NCBI RefSeq assembly: GCF_024171725.1
Contig: NZ_JAMTCG010000003.1
Span: 620,001-684,000 of the forward strand
From: Williamsia serinedens
Lineage (GTDB): Bacteria; Actinomycetota; Actinomycetes; Mycobacteriales; Mycobacteriaceae
Direction: 5' to 3'
Length of the DNA stretch: 64,000 nucleotides
In this document: in pieces, positions 54,326-63,873 of the stretch
Layout of the letters: each line of letters starts with the position of its first letter
Position numbering within the stretch: the stretch's first letter is position 1
Position numbers and translations under genes: made by a program
Notes under the pieces: generated by a model
The model's input: only the letters and a program-made list of their open reading frames with translations
Database searches by the model: none
What the model was told of the DNA's origin: nothing

Positions 54326-56740
54326 ATGACCTCGTCCGAGCGTGCGCGGCGCACCGCCACGGCGTCCGCACCCGGCACCCTGGCCGAGGATCTCGCCGCC
54401 CGCCCCGACGACGCGCTCGTCGCCCTGCTCGCGGCCCGCCCCGATCTGGCGAGTCCGCCACCGGCGGGGACGGCCGTCCTCGCGCAGCGGGCGCTGGCCG
54501 CGCCGTCGATCAACCTCGTCGCCGACGACCTCGACCTCCTCGGTGTCGCCGTCCTCGAGCAGGTGATCCGGCTGTGTTCGGCGGCTGCGGGCCGTCGCGC
54601 CGACGAGGCACCCGGCGCCGGCACCACCAGCGCCGACGACGTCCGCGACGCCCTCGCAGGACGGGCCGACGACGCCGACATCACCGCCCGCATCGAGACC
54701 CTCCGCGACCGCGCGCTGATCTGGGGCCCCGACGACGCCATCCGGACCGCCGCCCACGCTCCCGCCGCGCTCCCGGGGCGGGGTCTGCACCTGACCGGCC
54801 CCCTGGCCGAGCTCGACACCGACGCGTTGCGCGCCCGCATCGACGGTCTCGGCGAACGGGAACGCGAACTCCTCGACACCCTCGCCCAGGGGTCGCCGCT
54901 CGGGCGGACCCGCGACGCCGCGCCCGGCGCCGACCCCTCCCGGCCCGTCCCCCGACTGCTCGCGCTCGACCTCATCACCCGCGTCGACGACCAGACCGTC
55001 GAGCTGGCGCCGGTGGTCGGGGCGCTCGTCCGGGGCGAGCGCACCCGCGGACCGCACGACCTCCGCGAACCCGTGCTGGAGGCTGCCGGTGGCCCGGCCG
55101 CCACGAGCGGCCGACGTTCCGGGATCAAGGACGTCGACGCGGCGGCAGGTGGCGAGGCGCTCGAGCTGCTGCGCCACCTCGCGGACACGCTCGACGTCCT
55201 CGGGACGACCCCGGCGGCGGTGCTGCGCTCGGGCGGGCTGGGTGTCCGGGAGCTGCGACGCGTCGCCAAGGCCACCGGGCTGGACACGACGCTGCTCGCC
55301 TTCGTCGTCGAGGTCGCCGTCGCGGCACGTCTGGTGGACAACGGGTTCCCCGATCCGCCCGTCGGCGTCGGCGAGGCGGTCTGGGCCCCGACCGTCGCGG
55401 TGGACACCTGGTCACACCAGCCGGCCGAGAAGCGATGGCAGACCGCGCTCGAGGCGTGGTGGACCATGCCGCGGCGCGCGTGGCTGATCGGCGAACCCGG
55501 TTCCGAGGGCTCCCCCACACCCGCGTTGGCGGGCGATCTCCACGACGTCGCCGCCCCGCTCGAACGGCGGATGATCGTGGCCGCGATGGCATCCGCCGAC
55601 CCGGGCACGTCGGTCGACATCGACTCCCTGATGGAACTGTTGGCGTGGCGACACCCGCGGTGGCAGCGCCGACTGCACCGGCGCTCGGTGGAGGCGACCC
55701 TCGACGAGGCGCGCATGGTCGGCGTCGTGTCCCGCGGTGCGCTGTCGTCGGTCGGACGGGCGCTGCTCGACATCACCGTCGACCGGGACCCGCGTCCGAC
55801 CGCGCCGGAGTCCGACGTCGACAAGACCCTGCGCCTCGCGATGGTGGCCGCGCTGCCCGAACCCATCGACTTCTTCCTCACCCAGGCCGACCTCACCATC
55901 ACCGTGCCGGGCCCGCTGACACCCGAGCTCGCGACCGAGCTGTCGGCGTTGGCCGACCTCGAATCCGGCGGCGCCGCATCGGTGTACCGCGTCACCGAGG
56001 ACTCCGTACGCCGCGCCCTCGACACCGGGCGGACGGGCACCGAGATCACCGGGTTCGTCGCCGCGCACTCCCGCACGCCGGTGCCGCAGTCGTTGGAGTA
56101 CCTCGTCGCCGACGTCGCCCGGCGGCACGGCCAGCTCCGGGTCGGGGTGGCGTCGTCGTTCGTGCGGTGCGAGGACGCGACGACGCTCGCCGCGGTGCTC
56201 GCAGCGCCCGTGTCGGAGTCGCTGGCGCTGCGGGCGCTGGCGCCCACGGTCGCGGTGTCGCAGGCACCCCTGCGCCAGGTGCTCGACGAGTTGCGTGAGG
56301 CCGGGTTCGCGCCGGCCGGTGAGGACTCCCGCGGCGCGCTCGTCGACATGCGTGACCACGGCATCCGCCTGCCCGGCGGTCGTGGACCCCGACGGGCACC
56401 GACCCGTCGTCCCGGTCAGATCGGGCCCGACCGTCTCGCGGCGGTGGTCGAGCGCATGCGGTCGCACGACGCCGCGGAGTCGGCCACACCCGCGCGGGGA
56501 AAGGCGGCGGTGAGCGCGGGCAGCGGGGAGTCGGCGACGGCGCTGCTGGCGCTCGCGGTGCGCACCGGACGCCGCGTGCGCATCGGCTACGTCGACGCCC
56601 ACGGCTCCGCGAGCAGACACGTCGTCGTGCCCTCCTCGGTCGGCGCCGGTCAGCTCGTCACCGGCCCCACCGACGGCGACGACCCCGGCGAGCGCTACTC
56701 GTTGCACCGCATCACCTCGGTGGAGCTGCTCGAGAACTAG
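54326..56740 (+). CDS. Helicase-associated protein, XPB/Ssl2-like (Rv0862c-like)
   Basis: 804-aa cytoplasmic protein resembling the accessory region of actinobacterial XPB helicases, without Walker motifs. It contains several Ala/Arg-rich helical modules (e.g. [15 protein letters not shown]-like and [16 protein letters not shown]) and the C-terminal block [20 protein letters not shown], an SH3-like WYL-type fold ending [12 protein letters not shown] at 54326. It lies 62 bp before the XPB gene on the same strand, as in mycobacteria. It may load or modulate XPB; this is inference. Confidence 0.82.
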   Translation: MTSSERARRTATASAPGTLAEDLAARPDDALVALLAARPDLASPPPAGTAVLAQRALAAPSINLVADDLDLLGVAVLEQVIRLCSAAAGRRADEAPGAGTTSADDVRDALAGRADDADITARIETLRDRALIWGPDDAIRTAAHAPAALPGRGLHLTGPLAELDTDALRARIDGLGERERELLDTLAQGSPLGRTRDAAPGADPSRPVPRLLALDLITRVDDQTVELAPVVGALVRGERTRGPHDLREPVLEAAGGPAATSGRRSGIKDVDAAAGGEALELLRHLADTLDVLGTTPAAVLRSGGLGVRELRRVAKATGLDTTLLAFVVEVAVAARLVDNGFPDPPVGVGEAVWAPTVAVDTWSHQPAEKRWQTALEAWWTMPRRAWLIGEPGSEGSPTPALAGDLHDVAAPLERRMIVAAMASADPGTSVDIDSLMELLAWRHPRWQRRLHRRSVEATLDEARMVGVVSRGALSSVGRALLDITVDRDPRPTAPESDVDKTLRLAMVAALPEPIDFFLTQADLTITVPGPLTPELATELSALADLESGGAASVYRVTEDSVRRALDTGRTGTEITGFVAAHSRTPVPQSLEYLVADVARRHGQLRVGVASSFVRCEDATTLAAVLAAPVSESLALRALAPTVAVSQAPLRQVLDELREAGFAPAGEDSRGALVDMRDHGIRLPGGRGPRRAPTRRPGQIGPDRLAAVVERMRSHDAAESATPARGKAAVSAGSGESATALLALAVRTGRRVRIGYVDAHGSASRHVVVPSSVGAGQLVTGPTDGDDPGERYSLHRITSVELLEN

Positions 56741-56802
56741 TTCTGAGCTGCGACGATCCGCGCCGGACGGGGTGGCGTCGTCCTCGTGTGGACAATGGAT
56801 GG

Positions 56803-58473
56803 GTGACCGATGGCCCGTTGATCGTCCAGTCCGACAAGACCCTCCTGCTCGAGGTGGACCACCCGCAGGCCGCGGAGGCCCGCGCCGCGATCGCCCCGTT
56901 CGCCGAACTCGAGCGTGCACCCGAACACGTCCACACCTACCGCGTGACGCCGCTGGCACTGTGGAACGCCCGCGCCGCGGGCCACGACGCCGAGCAGGTG
57001 GTCGACGCCCTGGTGTCCCACTCGCGCTACGCCGTGCCCCAGCCGTTGTTGATGGACATCGTCGACACGATGGGCCGCTTCGGCCGCCTCCAGCTGGTGA
57101 AGAACCCGGCGCACGGACTCACGCTGGTCTCCCTCGACCGCGCGGTGCTCGAGGAGGTGATGCGCAACAAGAAGATCGCCCCCATGCTCGGCGCACGGAT
57201 CGACGACGACACGATCATCGTCCACCCGTCCGAGCGCGGGCACATCAAGCAGCTGCTGCTCAAGATCGGCTGGCCCGCCGAGGATCTCGCCGGCTACGTC
57301 GACGGTGAGGCGCACCCGATCGAGCTCGTCCAGGACGACTGGGAGCTGCGCGACTACCAGCAGCTCGCCGCGGACTCGTTCTGGGAGGGCGGATCCGGCG
57401 TCGTCGTGCTCCCCTGCGGTGCGGGCAAGACGATGGTCGGCGCGGCCGCGATGGCCAAGGCCGGTGCGACGACGCTCATCATGGTCACCAACACCGTCGC
57501 CGGACGACAGTGGAAGCGCGAGCTCATCGCCCGCACGTCGCTGACCGAGGAGGAGATCGGCGAGTACTCCGGCGAGCGCAAGGAGATCCGCCCCGTCACC
57601 ATCGCGACGTACCAGGTGATGACGCGGAAGTCGAAGGGCGAGTACCGCAACCTGGAACTGTTCGACTCCCGTGACTGGGGTCTGATCATCTACGACGAGG
57701 TGCACCTGCTGCCCGCGCCGGTGTTCCGGATGACCGCCGACCTGCAGTCGCGACGTCGGCTGGGGCTCACCGCGACGCTGGTCCGCGAGGACGGGCGCGA
57801 GGGCGACGTGTTCAGCCTGATCGGACCCAAGCGCTACGACGCGCCGTGGAAGGACATCGAGAACCAGGGCTGGATCGCCCCCGCCGACTGCATCGAGGTC
57901 CGGGTCACCCTCACCGACAACGAGCGCCTGCAGTACGCGGTGGCCGAGGCGGAGGAGAAGTACAAGCTCTGCTCCACCGCGCACACGAAGGTCAACGTCG
58001 TGAAGTCGATCCTGGCCCGCCACCAGGGCTCGCCGACGCTGATCATCGGCGCCTACATCGACCAGCTCGAGGAACTCGGTCAGGCGCTCGACGCCCCGGT
58101 GATCCAGGGGTCGACGAAGAACAAGGACCGCGAGGTCCTCTTCGACCGATTCCGCGCGGGCGAGATCTCGACCCTGGTCGTCAGCAAGGTCGCGAACTTC
58201 TCCATCGACCTGCCCGAGGCCTCGGTCGCGGTGCAGGTGTCGGGCACGTTCGGGTCCCGGCAGGAGGAGGCGCAGCGCCTCGGTCGGCTGCTCCGCCCGA
58301 AGAAGGACGGTGGGCAGGCGCACTTCTACTCGGTGGTCTCCCGCGACACCCTCGACGCCGACTACGCCGCCCACCGGCAACGCTTCCTCGCCGAGCAGGG
58401 CTACGCCTACCGCATCACCGACGCCGACGACCTCCTCGGGCCGGCGATCGGCGAGGGGTCCGGGTCAGCCTGA
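56803..58473 (+). CDS. ercc3: DNA repair helicase XPB
   Basis: 556-aa superfamily 2 helicase of the XPB/Ercc3 type, 3'-5' unwinding. The N-terminal damage-recognition region is followed by Walker A LPCGAGKTMVG, DEVH in IIYDEVHLLPAP, RLGLTATLVREDGREGD (motif III) and motif VI SGTFGSRQEEAQRLGRLLRP. The start GTG at 56803 (TDGPLIVQSDKTLLLEVDH) matches the mycobacterial protein; GTG at 56788 is five codons earlier. Its last nine bases overlap the convergent LppU-like gene. Confidence 0.94.
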   Translation: MTDGPLIVQSDKTLLLEVDHPQAAEARAAIAPFAELERAPEHVHTYRVTPLALWNARAAGHDAEQVVDALVSHSRYAVPQPLLMDIVDTMGRFGRLQLVKNPAHGLTLVSLDRAVLEEVMRNKKIAPMLGARIDDDTIIVHPSERGHIKQLLLKIGWPAEDLAGYVDGEAHPIELVQDDWELRDYQQLAADSFWEGGSGVVVLPCGAGKTMVGAAAMAKAGATTLIMVTNTVAGRQWKRELIARTSLTEEEIGEYSGERKEIRPVTIATYQVMTRKSKGEYRNLELFDSRDWGLIIYDEVHLLPAPVFRMTADLQSRRRLGLTATLVREDGREGDVFSLIGPKRYDAPWKDIENQGWIAPADCIEVRVTLTDNERLQYAVAEAEEKYKLCSTAHTKVNVVKSILARHQGSPTLIIGAYIDQLEELGQALDAPVIQGSTKNKDREVLFDRFRAGEISTLVVSKVANFSIDLPEASVAVQVSGTFGSRQEEAQRLGRLLRPKKDGGQAHFYSVVSRDTLDADYAAHRQRFLAEQGYAYRITDADDLLGPAIGEGSGSA

Positions 58474-59340
58474 CGTGAGGACGTCGGCGCAGTAGCTCAC
58501 CGGGTTCGGGCGGCGATAGGAGAGCTGCTCCCCCGTCGAGCACACGTCCGGTGCCGACGACTCGACGCGCTGCTGCACCTTGATGACGGTCTTCGAGATC
58601 GCGAGACCCGTTGCGGAGCAGTCGACCTCGGCGAAGTCGGTGACCGACCCGGACTCCCCCGGCAGCGAATAGCACTTGCCCTCGCGCAGGTTCGGGGTGA
58701 GGCAGAGCCGACCCTTGCCGCGCTGGGTGAGGTGCAGAGCGTAATCGTCGGCGCACTGCGCGTTCTCGCCGACCTTCTGGCCGACGTAGAAGCTGAAGTC
58801 GGTCGACGAACAGTTCGCCCGGTGCGGCGTCGCCGCGTCGCTCGTCCCGGAGACGGTGATGCACTCCCCGGTGGCGGTGTCGTCGATGTCGGAGATCTCG
58901 CGGGACTGCACGAACAGCCCGGCGACGACGACCGCGACGACGAGTACCAGCGACACGACCGACGCGACGACGACCCACTTCACCCACGGGCGCTTCCGCG
59001 GGGGCTGGTCGCCCCACGGTGGCGGCGGCCCTCCCGGGAACGACGGCGGCGCACCGGGATACGTTCCGGGCGGCGGACCTCCCTGACCGGGGTACGCGGG
59101 GTGGGGACCCTGCGGATACGGCTGGTGCGGATACCCGCCGTACTGGGGCGGCTGGCCGTACTGCGGCTGCTGACCGTACTGGGGCTGCTGTCCGTACTGG
59201 GGTGCCGTCCCGGGGTCGGCCTGCCCGTACTGCGGGTACGTCGGCTGCTGATCGCCCGATGCATCCGGGGCGCGGCCCCATCCCGGGGACTCGCCGTTCT
59301 CGGGGCCCTGCGCGCCGGGGCCGTCCTGGGGACCGCTCAT
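58465..59340 (-). CDS. LppU/SCO3897-like membrane protein with PQYGQ repeats
   Basis: 291-aa protein. Residues 1-~115 are Pro/Gln/Tyr/Gly-rich with tandem PQYGQ units; one helix lies at ~122-144; the rest is an extracytoplasmic domain with six or more cysteines (ATGECITVSG, HRANCSSTDFSFYVG, CLTPNLREGKCYSL, VSYCADVLTSG). Similar proteins are grouped as the LppU/SCO3897 family. ATG at 59340. A paralogue with the same domain precedes it. Function unknown; the disordered region may bind other membrane proteins. Confidence 0.78.
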   Translation of the reverse strand: MSGPQDGPGAQGPENGESPGWGRAPDASGDQQPTYPQYGQADPGTAPQYGQQPQYGQQPQYGQPPQYGGYPHQPYPQGPHPAYPGQGGPPPGTYPGAPPSFPGGPPPPWGDQPPRKRPWVKWVVVASVVSLVLVVAVVVAGLFVQSREISDIDDTATGECITVSGTSDAATPHRANCSSTDFSFYVGQKVGENAQCADDYALHLTQRGKGRLCLTPNLREGKCYSLPGESGSVTDFAEVDCSATGLAISKTVIKVQQRVESSAPDVCSTGEQLSYRRPNPVSYCADVLTSG

Positions 59341-59349
59341 CGCTTCACA

Positions 59350-59934
59350 CTAACCGGCGCGCGTCGGCGTCAGGCAGTACGCGATCGGCCGCGGTCGCCC
59401 GGTACCCCAGCCGATCTGCCCGGCGGGGCAGTCGACGCGCGTCGCCCCGTCGGCTCGGCGGGTCACCGCGTAGATCGGCGAATCGGCGGTGCCCGCCACC
59501 GTCGAACACCCTTTGCGCTCGTAGCGTGCGGCGCGTCGCGCCGCCGACGACCCGTCCCGCGCGGCGGGCAGCAGGTAACAGCGCCCCTGACGGAGATCCG
59601 GCACCAGGCAGATCGCGTCACCGCCGAGCTCGACGCGGAGGTCCGGCGCCAGCCGGGCGGGATCGGTCACGGCGGGACAGCCGGCGCGACCGGTCGGCCT
59701 GGCCGCGACGTAGAAGGTCATGCCGTCGCCGGTGCACCCGACGGCGTCGACGGCGACAGCGTCGTTGCCGCGGTCGTTCACGACGACACAGCCGCCGACG
59801 GCGACGTCGGCCGACGTGCGCACCGCACCCCGACCTCCGATCACCGCCACCACCACGACGGCGACGAGCAGCACCACGATCACCACGACCGCGACGAGCA
59901 GCGGCCACGTCGCTCGCCTGCGCACGTCGGTCAC
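59350..59934 (-). CDS. LppU/SCO3897-like membrane protein, shorter paralogue
   Basis: 194-aa protein with one helix at residues ~10-33 followed by a Cys-rich extracytoplasmic domain like the next gene's (VGGCVVVNDRG, CTGDGMTFYVAARP, ICLVPDLRQGRCYLLP, RPIAYCLTPTR). It lacks the Pro/Gln/Tyr repeats. GTG at 59934; the ORFs are 9 bp apart, so this is a duplication. The pair converges on XPB. Confidence 0.75.
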   Translation of the reverse strand: MTDVRRRATWPLLVAVVVIVVLLVAVVVVAVIGGRGAVRTSADVAVGGCVVVNDRGNDAVAVDAVGCTGDGMTFYVAARPTGRAGCPAVTDPARLAPDLRVELGGDAICLVPDLRQGRCYLLPAARDGSSAARRAARYERKGCSTVAGTADSPIYAVTRRADGATRVDCPAGQIGWGTGRPRPIAYCLTPTRAG

Positions 59935-59985
59935 CGGGTGACCCTACGACCGGGAGGGCGTCCGCCGCTGTGACAGCCTGGACCG

Positions 59986-61146
59986 ATGAGCACCGTCGCC
60001 CGCCTGGCCCCGTTCGCCACCACCGTGTTCGCGGAGATGTCGCAGCTCGCCGTGGCCCACGACGCCATCAACCTGGGTCAGGGTTTCCCCGACACCGACG
60101 GACCCCGCTCGCTGCTCGACGCCGCCTGCACCGCGATCACCTCGGGCGCCAACCAGTACCCGCCGGGTCCGGGCATCCCGGCGCTGCGTCGCGCGGTCGC
60201 CGACCAGCAGTCGCGCACCTACGGCCTCGACTACGACCCCGACACCGAGGTGCTCGTCACCGTGGGCGCCACCGAGGCGATCGCCGCGGCCGTCGTCGGA
60301 CTCGTCGAGCCCGGCAGCGAGGTGGTGCTGATCGAGCCGTTCTACGACGCCTACGCCGCCGCGGTGGCGATGGCCGGCGGGTTCCGACGGTCGGTACCGC
60401 TCGTCGCCGACGGGGACGGCTTCGTCCTCGATCGCGACGCGCTCGCCGCCACGGTGAGTGACAAGACCGCCGCGGTCGTCGTGAACAGCCCGCACAACCC
60501 GACGGGGTCGGTGCTGTCCGACGACGATCTCGCGGCGATCGCCGCCGCGTGCGTCGAGCACGACGTCGTCGTCATCAGCGACGAGGTGTACGAGTACCTG
60601 GTGTTCGACGACCGCGAGCACCGCTCCATCGCGTCGCTGCCGGGCATGCGGGAGCGCACCATCCGCATCTCCAGCGCCGCGAAGACGTTCAACGTCACCG
60701 GGTGGAAGGTCGGCTGGTTGAGCGGTCCGGCACGCCTGGTCGCGGCGGCACGGACCGCCAAGCAGTTCATGACGTTCGTCGGCAGCGGGCCGTTCCAGCC
60801 GGCCGTCGCCGGTGCCCTCGACACCGAGATCGACTGGGTGCACGCCAACCGCAAGGACCTGCAGCGCAAGCGCGACGTCATCTCGGAGGCGTTGGCCGAC
60901 ATCGGTTTCGGTGTCCACCGCACCGAGGGCACGTTCTTCGTCTGCGCCGACCCGCGTCCGCTCGGGATCACCGACGGCGAGGCCCTGTGCCGCGAACTGC
61001 CGGGCACCTACGGCGTGGCCGGGGTGCCGGTCAGCGCCTTCGTCGACCGGCGCGAGCCGTGGCAGCACCTGATCCGCTTCGCCTTCGCCAAGCGCGACGA
61101 CGTCCTGCACGAGGGCATCGAACGCCTCCGCCGTCTCGCCGGCTGA
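59986..61146 (+). CDS. dapC: N-succinyldiaminopimelate aminotransferase DapC-like
   Basis: 386-aa class I aminotransferase. It starts ARLAPFATTVFAEMSQLAV and has INLGQGFPDTDGP, VTVGATEAIAAAVVGLVEPG and SSAAKTFNVTGWKVGW with the PLP Lys. This closely follows mycobacterial DapC (Rv0858c), which acts in lysine and meso-diaminopimelate synthesis for the cell wall. A general aromatic or kynurenine aminotransferase is the alternative. ATG at 59986. Repeat element E follows. Confidence 0.9.
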   Translation: MSTVARLAPFATTVFAEMSQLAVAHDAINLGQGFPDTDGPRSLLDAACTAITSGANQYPPGPGIPALRRAVADQQSRTYGLDYDPDTEVLVTVGATEAIAAAVVGLVEPGSEVVLIEPFYDAYAAAVAMAGGFRRSVPLVADGDGFVLDRDALAATVSDKTAAVVVNSPHNPTGSVLSDDDLAAIAAACVEHDVVVISDEVYEYLVFDDREHRSIASLPGMRERTIRISSAAKTFNVTGWKVGWLSGPARLVAAARTAKQFMTFVGSGPFQPAVAGALDTEIDWVHANRKDLQRKRDVISEALADIGFGVHRTEGTFFVCADPRPLGITDGEALCRELPGTYGVAGVPVSAFVDRREPWQHLIRFAFAKRDDVLHEGIERLRRLAG

Positions 61147-61149
61147 TCT

Positions 61150-61236
61150 TCCCGCGACCGTGTCGACCCCTTTCGCGACCGTCTCCGCCTCCTGAGACCG
61201 TTGCGACGGTCGCGGCGAACAGATTCGGTCGCGGGA
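61150..61236. repeat. Inverted short array (element E)
   Basis: CGCGACCG cores at 61153-61160 and 61174-61181 (21 bp apart) are mirrored by CGGTCGCG at 61207-61214 and 61226-61233 (19 bp apart), centred near 61193.5. The outer arms TTCCCGCGACCG and CGGTCGCGGGAA pair perfectly. It lies between dapC and the AlkB gene. Smaller and less regular than elements A to D. Confidence 0.65.
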
Positions 61237-61278
61237 AACCGCTCGCACACACGTTCGATCGGGGCGTACGCTGGTCCC

Positions 61279-61911
61279 ATGACCTCCGCCGGGACCCAGG
61301 GGTCGCTGTTCGCCGCCGACGACACCGAACCCACCGTGATGCCGCTGGGCGCGGCCGTCCGTCGTCGGGTGCTCACCGAGGGCGCATGGGTCGACGTCCG
61401 CCCGGGGTTCATCGAGGGCGCCGACGCACTCTTCGACCACCTGCGCACCGAGGTGCCGTGGCGGGCAGAACGTCGGCAGATGTACGACCGCGTCGTCGAC
61501 GTCCCCCGACTGCTCAGCACCTACCACGAGGACGACCCACTCCCCCACCCCGTTCTCGACGAGGCGCGTGACGCTCTCACCGCGCACTACCGTCACGAGT
61601 TGCCCGAGGGGTTCGCGACGGCCGGGATGTGTTTCTACCGCGACGGTTCCGACAGCGTCACCTGGCACGGTGACACGATCGGGCGCGGTAGCACCGAGGA
61701 CACGATGGTCGCGATCGTCTCACTCGGGTCACCACGTCCGCTCATGCTTCGGCCGCGCGGCGGCGGCGCGTCGCTGCGGTTCGTCGTCTCCCACGGCGAC
61801 CTGCTGGTGATGGGCGGCAGCTGTCAACGCACCTGGGAACACGCGGTCCCGAAGGTGACCGGCGTCGGTCCCCGCATCAGCGTGCAGTTCCGACCTCTTG
61901 GGGTGTTCTGA
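61279..61911 (+). CDS. AlkB-like alpha-ketoglutarate-dependent dioxygenase
   Basis: 210-aa Fe(II)/2-oxoglutarate dioxygenase likely repairing alkylated DNA or RNA. Iron ligands are in VTWHGDTIGRGS (His, Asp) and CQRTWEHAVPKV (His); 2-oxoglutarate is bound by the Arg residues of GPRISVQFR. The short variable N-terminus ends at MYDRVVDVPRL. ATG at 61279. It may lie in its own unit, since element E separates it from dapC and the SDR gene is convergent. Confidence 0.88.
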   Translation: MTSAGTQGSLFAADDTEPTVMPLGAAVRRRVLTEGAWVDVRPGFIEGADALFDHLRTEVPWRAERRQMYDRVVDVPRLLSTYHEDDPLPHPVLDEARDALTAHYRHELPEGFATAGMCFYRDGSDSVTWHGDTIGRGSTEDTMVAIVSLGSPRPLMLRPRGGGASLRFVVSHGDLLVMGGSCQRTWEHAVPKVTGVGPRISVQFRPLGVF

Positions 61912-61918
61912 GCCAATC

Positions 61919-62791
61919 TCAGATGTCGTAGGTGACGCCGGTGAGCTTCTCCGACGCGATCCACAGCGCCTGAGCGACCGACTCGTCCCGCGCCTTCGAC
62001 AGCGGCTTGGTCAGCACCGGCTCGCCGCGCAGGCCACCGAGGTTCTTCGGTCCGTAGAACGCACCCGACGCGGCGTCGGGCGACGTCGCGGCGTACAGCT
62101 CCGGCAGCGCGCCGTTCGCGGCGGACTGACCGACGAGGAGGTTGGTCACCGACATCAGCCGGTCGTAGAGCGACTCGGTGTGCGACTGCAGGTTGGTGCT
62201 CGCGTACCCGGGATGCGCGGCCATCGACCCGAGGGTGGACCCCGACCGGCCGAGGCGACGGGCGAGCTCGAACGCGAAGTGCAGGTTCGCCAGCTTCGAC
62301 TGCCCGTAGGCCGTCCACCGCTCGTAGCGACGACGGTCATAGTTGAGATCGTCGAGCGCGATCTTGCCCGCCGCATGCGCGAACGACGACACGGTCACGA
62401 CGCGGTCGGTGATCTTCGGCAGCAACAGACCGGTCAGGGCGAAGTGGCCGAGGTGGTTGGTACCGAACTGCATCTCGAACCCGTCGGCGGTGCGGCCCTT
62501 GGGCACAGCCATCACCCCGGCGTTGTTGATCAGCACGTCGACCTTCTCGACGGAGGCGGCGAACTCCCGCACCGACGACAGGTCGGCGAGATCGAGGCGG
62601 GACACGGTCGCGTTCGCGCCGATCTCCCTCGCCACGGGCTCGGCCTTCTCGGTGGAACGGCAGGCGAGGACCACCGAGCCGCCCGCGGCACCGATCGCCT
62701 TCGCGGCCTCGGCCCCGAGCCCACTGTTGGCACCGGTGATCACGAACGTCCGGCCGGTCTGATCGGGTATGTCGCGCGTAGTCCAGCTCAC
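61919..62791 (-). CDS. SDR-family oxidoreductase (retinol/protochlorophyllide-type)
   Basis: 290-aa short-chain dehydrogenase/reductase. Cofactor motif GANSGLGAEAAKAIG, LDLADLSSVREFA, the NNAG stretch VDVLINNAGVMAVP, and the catalytic YGQSKLAN. GTG at 62791 gives the start WTTRDIPDQTGRTF; the longer version at 62815 is less likely. Substrate unknown. It converges on the AlkB gene (7 bp gap) and is divergent from the dehydratase. Confidence 0.88.
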   Translation of the reverse strand: MSWTTRDIPDQTGRTFVITGANSGLGAEAAKAIGAAGGSVVLACRSTEKAEPVAREIGANATVSRLDLADLSSVREFAASVEKVDVLINNAGVMAVPKGRTADGFEMQFGTNHLGHFALTGLLLPKITDRVVTVSSFAHAAGKIALDDLNYDRRRYERWTAYGQSKLANLHFAFELARRLGRSGSTLGSMAAHPGYASTNLQSHTESLYDRLMSVTNLLVGQSAANGALPELYAATSPDAASGAFYGPKNLGGLRGEPVLTKPLSKARDESVAQALWIASEKLTGVTYDI

Positions 62792-62876
62792 CGTCGCGAT
62801 CCTACGTGCGCCCACAGCCGTGGTCGTGGACTCGTGCAGCGGTCACAGCGCGTCGTGCGACTCCTATGCTGCGGGC

Positions 62877-63830
62877 ATGACCGCGCCGACCTACGACTCC
62901 GTCGCAGCGGCGGCTGCGACCCTCGCCGGCATCGCCCACCGCACACCCGTGGTGACGTCGCGACTGCTCGACGAGATCGTCGGCGCGCGACTGTTCTTCA
63001 AGTGCGAGAACCTGCAGCGCGCCGGGGCGTTCAAGTTCCGCGGCGCCTACACCGCCGTCTCCCGGCTGCCCGCCGACCGTCGTCGCGCCGGCGTGCTCGC
63101 CTACTCGTCCGGCAACCACGCGCAGGGCCTGAGCCTCGCCGCGTGTCTGCACGACGTCCCGGCGACGATCGTCATGCCGTACGACGCACCCGCCCCGAAG
63201 GTCGCGGCGACGCAGGCGTACGGTGCGACCATCGTCCGCTACGACCGCTACTCGCAGGATCGGGTCGCCGTCGCGGGCGAGATCGCCGATCGCACCGGGG
63301 CATCGATCATCCCGCCGTTCGACCACCCCGACGTCATCTCCGGGCAGGGCACCGCCGTCGCCGAACTGCTCACCGACGTCGCCGACCTCGACGTCCTGCT
63401 GGTCCCGCTGGGCGGCGGCGGACTGCTCAGCGGGTCGCTGCTGTCGGCGGCGGCGCTGTCCCCCACCACCGAGGTGTTCGGGGTCGAGCCCGCCGCGGGG
63501 GACGACGTGCTGCAGTCGTTGCGGGCCGGGTACATCGTCGAGATCCCCACGCCACGGACCATCGCCGACGGTGCGCAGACGACCCGCGTCGGCGATCGCA
63601 CGTTCCCGATCATCCGTGACCTCGTCACCGACGTCCTCACCGCCGACGACGACGCGCTCCGGCACGCGATGGGGCTGCTCGCGACGCGCGCGAAGCTCGT
63701 CGTCGAGCCGACGGGCGCCCTCGGTCTCGCCGCCGCGATCGGTCACCGCGAGCGGTTCGCCGGTGCCCGTGTGGGCATCGTCCTCTCCGGTGGGAACGTC
63801 GACACCGCCGTCTTCGCGACGGCCCACTGA
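62877..63830 (+). CDS. Threonine/serine dehydratase (PLP-dependent)
   Basis: 317-aa fold-type II PLP enzyme. The PLP Lys lies in RAGAFKFRGAYTAVSRL; YSSGNHAQGLSLAACL and the Gly-rich LVPLGGGGLLSGSLL follow. No C-terminal ACT domain, so it is the catabolic/short type (serine racemase-like or threonine dehydratase), not the feedback-controlled IlvA. ATG at 62877. Substrate between threonine and serine is unresolved. Confidence 0.9.
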   Translation: MTAPTYDSVAAAAATLAGIAHRTPVVTSRLLDEIVGARLFFKCENLQRAGAFKFRGAYTAVSRLPADRRRAGVLAYSSGNHAQGLSLAACLHDVPATIVMPYDAPAPKVAATQAYGATIVRYDRYSQDRVAVAGEIADRTGASIIPPFDHPDVISGQGTAVAELLTDVADLDVLLVPLGGGGLLSGSLLSAAALSPTTEVFGVEPAAGDDVLQSLRAGYIVEIPTPRTIADGAQTTRVGDRTFPIIRDLVTDVLTADDDALRHAMGLLATRAKLVVEPTGALGLAAAIGHRERFAGARVGIVLSGGNVDTAVFATAH

Positions 63831-63850
63831 GCTGCGACTGGAACAAAAAC

Positions 63851-63862
63851 GGACCGCGGTCC
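63851..63862 (+). promoter_or_regulatory. Perfect palindromic operator before the luciferase-like gene
   Basis: GGACCGCGGTCC is a perfect 12-bp palindrome. It is followed at once by CATTAT (63862-63867), a -10 candidate ending seven bases before the ATG at 63874, with TGGAAC (63839-63844) as a -35. An operator between -35 and -10 fits a TetR-type repressor. Confidence 0.55.
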
Positions 63863-63873
63863 ATTATAGGGAC

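Noticed and set aside
53602-56364. A 920-codon minus-strand frame
   Set aside because: Only the last 161 codons (moaC) are real. The rest is antisense to the XPB-partner gene.
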